This document shows positions 38,016 to 41,339 of a DNA stretch of 41,339 nucleotides, piece after piece. Where the stretch lies: assembly GCA_005879655.1 (NCBI GenBank), contig VBJK01000124.1, forward strand, positions 1 to 41,339. Reading direction: 5' to 3'. Made by a program: the position numbers and the translations under genes. The DNA comes from Chloroflexota bacterium (lineage in GTDB: Bacteria; Chloroflexota; Ktedonobacteria; Ktedonobacterales; Ktedonobacteraceae). The notes under the pieces are model-generated. The model did no database searches and was not told the DNA's origin. It was given only the letters and a program-made list of their open reading frames with translations. Positions within the stretch are counted from its first letter, which is position 1, and every line of letters begins with the position of its first letter.

Positions 38016-38960
38016 TTGCGTAAAAAGCTTTGGATAGGCTTGACTGCCACGATCGTTCTGGTAGTGCTTACCGCAGTCACACTATTTACGATGCAGAGCA
38101 GCAATACAAAAGCGCAAAGCGCTGACGGTGACGGCATTGGTGTACCTAAATACTGGACACCACCACAGAACAGTACGGTGGCCAGTATACTGGCGCAAAT
38201 AGCAGCCTCCAAGGGACAGGCAAAAAACGCTAGTAGTTCCGCCACAATCCCTTCGGCACGAAGTTCCCCTACACGATGGTTGGTAGCGATACAGCAGCTG
38301 GCTCAGCAACCACGACGATACAACCGATCATTGTCCCGCTTAGTCTCACTTTCTCCAATGGCGTAACGCTTGACGGCAACTAAAAGGTGCAGCCTGCGCT
38401 GGCTTCGCCTATCTTCCAGAATGCTCAATTTAACAGCGGAAACATGCAGTATGGCGACGCCATACAACGGGCAGAGTTCGGGAATGATGTCGCAACCATC
38501 AGCCCGGATTATCATGTACTGTTGAGTAAGCCTGTGGTTTTGCCGACTGTACCAATTATTGTGCCAGCCCAATCAGGACGGGAAGCAACTACCCGTACGA
38601 GTGGCGTGCCTTTCGGCCTAGTGGATATCAACTTCTTCACGCCACAGATAGAGAAGCTGATCGGCACGTTGCCACTGCCTGCAACGGTTGTGCCGATTTT
38701 CCTCACCAACAACACCTTCTTGTTTGCGGGTACTCCCTGCGCTTGCTGCATCCTGGGCTTTCACGACGCAGTACCTGACTCAAGTGGCAAGCAATTGCAC
38801 ACGTTCATAGAGACTGCCTACATAGACCCAGGCGTTTACCCAAGACCCACTGCCGATATCACTGCGTTTAGCCATGAGATATCGGAATGGATGAATGATC
38901 CATTTAAACGGTCGTTATACTTATCTCGGAACTTTCACTACTGTTGCTAGCTCCTGCTAA
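38016..38960 (+). pseudogene. Decayed paralogue of the secreted protein at 39351
   Basis: TTG start with AAAGGA upstream, reading MRKKLWIGLTATIVLVVLTA (signal peptide) and GDGIGVPKYWTPPQN, as in the intact copy. The frame shifts near 38240: the correct frame then reads FPYTMVGSD and VTLDGN, meets a TAA at 38381, and continues KVQPALASPIFQNAQF to SHEISEWMNDPF. After that residue the copy jumps directly to RYTYLGTFTTVASSC and stops at 38958-38960, missing about 70 residues that the intact copy has. Three lesions (frameshift, stop, deletion) mean it is not functional. Confidence 0.85.
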
Positions 38961-38997
38961 CAGAGGGGCATGTAGTTTTTTGGTAACGTGTACAGAT

Positions 38998-39201
38998 CGT
39001 AGCTGCGCAATTCATTGCGCCATACACGTTGACCAACAACTCACGTAGCTGCGCAATTTATTGCACCATACATGTTGACCAACAATACGCGTAGCTGCGC
39101 AATTCATTGCGCCAGTGTTATCACCAATGAAAACATGCACAATAAATTGTGTGTCTACAAAGTTTTTCGGGGAGCACGGCGCAATAAATTGCGCAGCTAC
39201 G
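38998..39201. repeat. Cluster of five family B repeats
   Basis: CGTAGCTGCGCAATTCATTG-type units start at 38998, 39044 and 39090, exactly 46 bp apart, with similar intervening sequence (CATACACGTTGACCAACAA). A degenerate inverted unit lies at about 39137-39158 and a perfect inverted unit at 39178-39201. It fills most of the 390-bp gap between the decayed and intact secreted-protein copies; the rest has no gene. Confidence 0.85.
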
Positions 39202-39350
39202 CGTTTTCTTCTCCATCCACCACTTGCCTGCAAATTTTTGTATGTTTGCTAATTGCCTCATCGAAATTGCCATATGGAGGCGTTTATCTAGAAGAGAGAG
39301 ATACAGTCTCGTCAAACAATAAAAAAATGTATCGAAAGGACGAATGAACA

Positions 39351-40469
39351 TTGTATAAGAAAATTTGGATGGGTTTGGCAGCTACGATAATCCTTGTAGC
39401 AATTGTCACAACCACATTATTTGTGGCGCGAGCTAATGGCGCAAATGCAAAAAGTAGCGGTGGCGATGGGATTGGTCAACCGGAATACTGGACACCCGCA
39501 CAAAATGGTATGGTTGCTAATGTGCTGGCACGAGGAAATGGTCACCCAGCCAGCGCTGTTCCTTACTGGAGTTCGTCATTCACTTACAAAGGGACCACAT
39601 ATCCCTACACAATGATTGGTACCAATCCTGCCGCTGGTTCAGCAACTACGACCATACAGCCCATTATTGTACCTATCAGTTTTACTTTCTCTAATGGCGT
39701 TACCCTTGACGGTAGCAAAAGAGTCCAACCAGCTTTGGCCTCTCCTATCTTCCAGAATGCTCCATTCGTCAGCGGGAACACGCAGTATGGAGATGCTATT
39801 CAACGGGCTGAGTTCTGGAACTCTGTCTCAACGACCAGCCCTGACTACCATGTATTGCTCGGCAAGTCTACTGTTTTGCCTACTGTGTCGATTAATGTGC
39901 CAAAGCAATCGGGACAGGAAACTACTGGTCAAGCTAGTGGGGCACCTCTTGGCTTGGTGGATATTAACTACGTCTATCCAAAAGTACGCGCTATGATCTC
40001 TCTCATGCCTTTGTCTGCAACGGCCTTGCCTATCTTTCTCACGTATAACACGTTCTTCTACCAAGGTAGTACTGCCAACTGCTGCATCCTGGGCTATCAC
40101 GATGCAGTGGCTAGCCTGACCAGCAATCAGTTGAACACGTATATGGTTGCGGCATATAGTGACTTAGGCATTTTCAGTCAGCCCATTGCCGATATTCATG
40201 CGCTCAGCCACGAATTATCCGAATGGATGAATGATCCTTTCATCAACAATAAGGTTCCCAACTGGACTGTGCCATCAGCAGCACAATACGGTTGCTCTAA
40301 CTCTCTGGAGACTGGCGATCCTCTCGTTGGCGTAGCCTTCGACGTTAATGGCTATCATCCACAGGATGAGGCATTGCTCGCCTGGTTTGCTCGCCAAGCG
40401 CCATCGCCGAGCTACCAGGGACGCTATACCTATCTCGGAACATTTACTACCTTTTCTCCTTCTTGCTAA
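39351..40469 (+). CDS. Secreted protein of unknown function with a conserved HELSEW motif
   Basis: 372 residues from a TTG with AAAGGA 10 bases upstream, the same start arrangement as the decayed copy upstream. A signal peptide (IWMGLAATIILVAIVTTTLF) precedes the mature part. Conserved between the two copies are GDGIG.P.YWTP, VQPALASPIFQNA, QYGDAIQRAEF, SPDYHVLL, CCILG(Y/F)HDAV and LSHE(L/I)SEWMNDPF. The H-E-x-x-E in the last motif resembles a metallopeptidase helix, but the usual second histidine is replaced by glutamate, so enzymatic activity is not claimed. The end has GCSNSLETGDPL and WFARQAPS, then YTYLGTF. Exported and probably Cys-bonded; the role is unknown. Confidence 0.75.
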   Translation: MYKKIWMGLAATIILVAIVTTTLFVARANGANAKSSGGDGIGQPEYWTPAQNGMVANVLARGNGHPASAVPYWSSSFTYKGTTYPYTMIGTNPAAGSATTTIQPIIVPISFTFSNGVTLDGSKRVQPALASPIFQNAPFVSGNTQYGDAIQRAEFWNSVSTTSPDYHVLLGKSTVLPTVSINVPKQSGQETTGQASGAPLGLVDINYVYPKVRAMISLMPLSATALPIFLTYNTFFYQGSTANCCILGYHDAVASLTSNQLNTYMVAAYSDLGIFSQPIADIHALSHELSEWMNDPFINNKVPNWTVPSAAQYGCSNSLETGDPLVGVAFDVNGYHPQDEALLAWFARQAPSPSYQGRYTYLGTFTTFSPSC

Positions 40470-40561
40470 TAAGCTATAAATAATATTACATAGAGAACGA
40501 GAGAAAAACTGCCGAGACAGTTTTTCCCTCGTTCTCTATGTAACGTTATTTATAGCTTATT
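40468..40561. terminator. Long inverted repeat between two convergent genes
   Basis: AATAAGCTATAAATAA (40468-40483) pairs with 40546-40561. TTACATAGAGAACGAG (40486-40501) pairs with 40528-40543. AAAAACTG (40504-40511) pairs with CAGTTTTT (40518-40525). The outer arm overlaps the last codons and stop of the FHA gene (NKL-stop at 40550-40552) and begins at the stop of the secreted-protein gene. It should act as a bidirectional terminator. Confidence 0.85.
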
Positions 40562-41339
40562 AAAAGTGCTGGAGATCTTCCCAAACGTCAATTTATCACC
40601 ATCGTTTAGCGGTGTGGCTTTGTCCGGTTCCAGACGTTTGCCATTGAGGCGTGTTGCGTTGGTGCTGTTCAGATCGGTGAGCACGTAAGTGCTGCCAATA
40701 TGTTCTATAGCTGCGTGCACGCGTGAAATGGTATCTGCACCTTCCATCTGACCAAGATCAACTTCGGGCCGTATACCACCCAGGTCATGATCGTAGCGCC
40801 CCACCACAGCACGCTCACCCGTCAGTTGTACCTGTGTCCCATTGTCGAAGGTCAACCTGCCCCACGGCACGTTACGGTCAGACGCGAGCTGCGCACTCGG
40901 TTTCGCAGTAATAGAGTGTGTCACCGCTTGTTGAATAGGTGCGGTTAGCGTTGAGTCTAACGGAGTGGCCTGCTCAGTCGTTGGCTGACCTTGCTCTACA
41001 GTTGGCGTCGGTTGAGCCTGATTAGAAGGCGTATAGTAGACCTTTTGTGGCCGTGGCGGTGGTGGTGGTGTAATAGACGGCTTACTCGTCTGTGATCCAG
41101 GCACTAGAGTTACTTTTGGTTGTGGAGCGACAGGCGGAGTCTGTGTCACCGGCGGCACATAGACTGGCTCAGGTGGTGTTGCCGGGAGCTGTGGCGCGGC
41201 TACCGTTGGAGCTACATACGGCTCGACGGTCGGTGATGGCGTGTACACTGGTGTGGGCGGCGGTGTATAGACCGGTGTGGGCGCTGTTGGTGGCGTATAG
41301 ACCGGTGTGGGCGGCGGCGTGTACACTGGTGTCGCAGGT
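40550..41339 (-). CDS. FHA-domain protein with a proline-rich repeat region (partial, runs off window)
   Basis: The frame is open to the window edge, so the N-terminus is outside. The visible part starts with repeats of T-P-V-Y-T-P-P and P-x-P-V-Y-(V/T)-P-P spread over about 100 residues. A linker follows, then a C-terminal FHA domain: WGRLTFDNGTQVQLTGERAV, VGRYDHDLGGIRPEVDL, ISRVHAAIEHIG, YVLTDLNSTNATRLNG and LNDGDKLTFGKI. FHA domains bind phosphothreonine peptides, so the protein probably reads a Ser/Thr-kinase signal; a kinase or a zinc ribbon upstream in the missing part would fit. The R...S-R-V-H...N-S-T-N core for phosphopeptide binding is intact. Confidence 0.88.
   Translation of the reverse strand, partial: PATPVYTPPPTPVYTPPTAPTPVYTPPPTPVYTPSPTVEPYVAPTVAAPQLPATPPEPVYVPPVTQTPPVAPQPKVTLVPGSQTSKPSITPPPPPRPQKVYYTPSNQAQPTPTVEQGQPTTEQATPLDSTLTAPIQQAVTHSITAKPSAQLASDRNVPWGRLTFDNGTQVQLTGERAVVGRYDHDLGGIRPEVDLGQMEGADTISRVHAAIEHIGSTYVLTDLNSTNATRLNGKRLEPDKATPLNDGDKLTFGKISSTFNKL

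Noticed and set aside
38998..39113. Three repeats at 46-bp spacing as a mini-CRISPR
   Set aside because: The intervening sequences are similar to each other rather than unique, and inverted copies of the same unit lie beside them.

Overview
The window looks like chromosomal DNA of a Ktedonobacteria-like member of the Chloroflexota. This is an inference from gene content and style: core genes (gyrA, gyrB, hisS, parA/parB), a GyrB intein, Uma2-type and pRiA4b ORF-3-type genes, TTG/GTG starts, moderate GC, and many intergenic palindromes. No rRNA, tRNA, dnaA, CRISPR array or intact transposase gene was seen.

Layout. 1-2.4 kb: the first codons of a HIT-family gene, an HxlR regulator, a GNAT acetyltransferase and an orphan ModC-like ABC ATPase. 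2.4-5.9 kb: an accessory island holding a three-gene ABC-three-component (ABC-3C) conflict cassette whose genes are joined by two ATGA overlaps. It is bordered on one side by the tail of a broken protein-phosphatase-like gene and on the other by rearranged shards of a second modC. 6.0-8.1 kb: a pRiA4b ORF-3 family protein and a stand-alone AAA ATPase. 8.2-12.7 kb: gyrB with a 434-residue HNH-containing intein, a 271-bp palindromic element, and a zinc-ribbon membrane protein. 12.9-20.4 kb: a GH38 alpha-mannosidase, a membrane-anchored glucosaminidase-like protein, a broken Uma2 gene, a secreted polysaccharide-lyase-like protein and hisS. 20.4-25.1 kb: an SPFH protein with a transporter-like N-terminus, a small unknown gene, and gyrA. 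The last two converge on a perfect 39-bp inverted repeat that gives both proteins the same ten-residue tail. 25.6-29.5 kb: a CvpA-like membrane protein, a bPH2-bPH2-PASTA fusion and a frameshifted RNA uracil methyltransferase. 29.6-32 kb: an ECF sigma / anti-sigma / polymer-forming membrane protein set. 32.4-37.8 kb: an FmdB zinc ribbon, a membrane protein, parA-parB, a DinB-family protein, an unknown gene and a crotonase. 38.0-41.3 kb: a decayed and an intact copy of one secreted protein, then an FHA-domain protein that runs off the window.

The strongest non-gene signal is a dispersed family of palindromes built on GGGCAACCACAAGGGATTG or its variant with CACCCA. It has at least eight members here, from single hairpins to a nested element with six units per arm and two 170-240 bp multi-hairpin elements. 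Several lie between divergently transcribed genes, so terminator function cannot explain them; they look like non-autonomous mobile repeats. A second family (CGTAGCTGCGCAATT followed by its own complement) occurs at 33.2 and 39.0 kb.

Decay is frequent: the protein phosphatase tail, the modC shards, Uma2, the RNA methyltransferase and the first secreted-protein copy are all broken. The best candidate for a biological system of interest is the ABC-3C cassette; its three-part architecture is known from comparative genomics, but the function of this variant cannot be read from the sequence.
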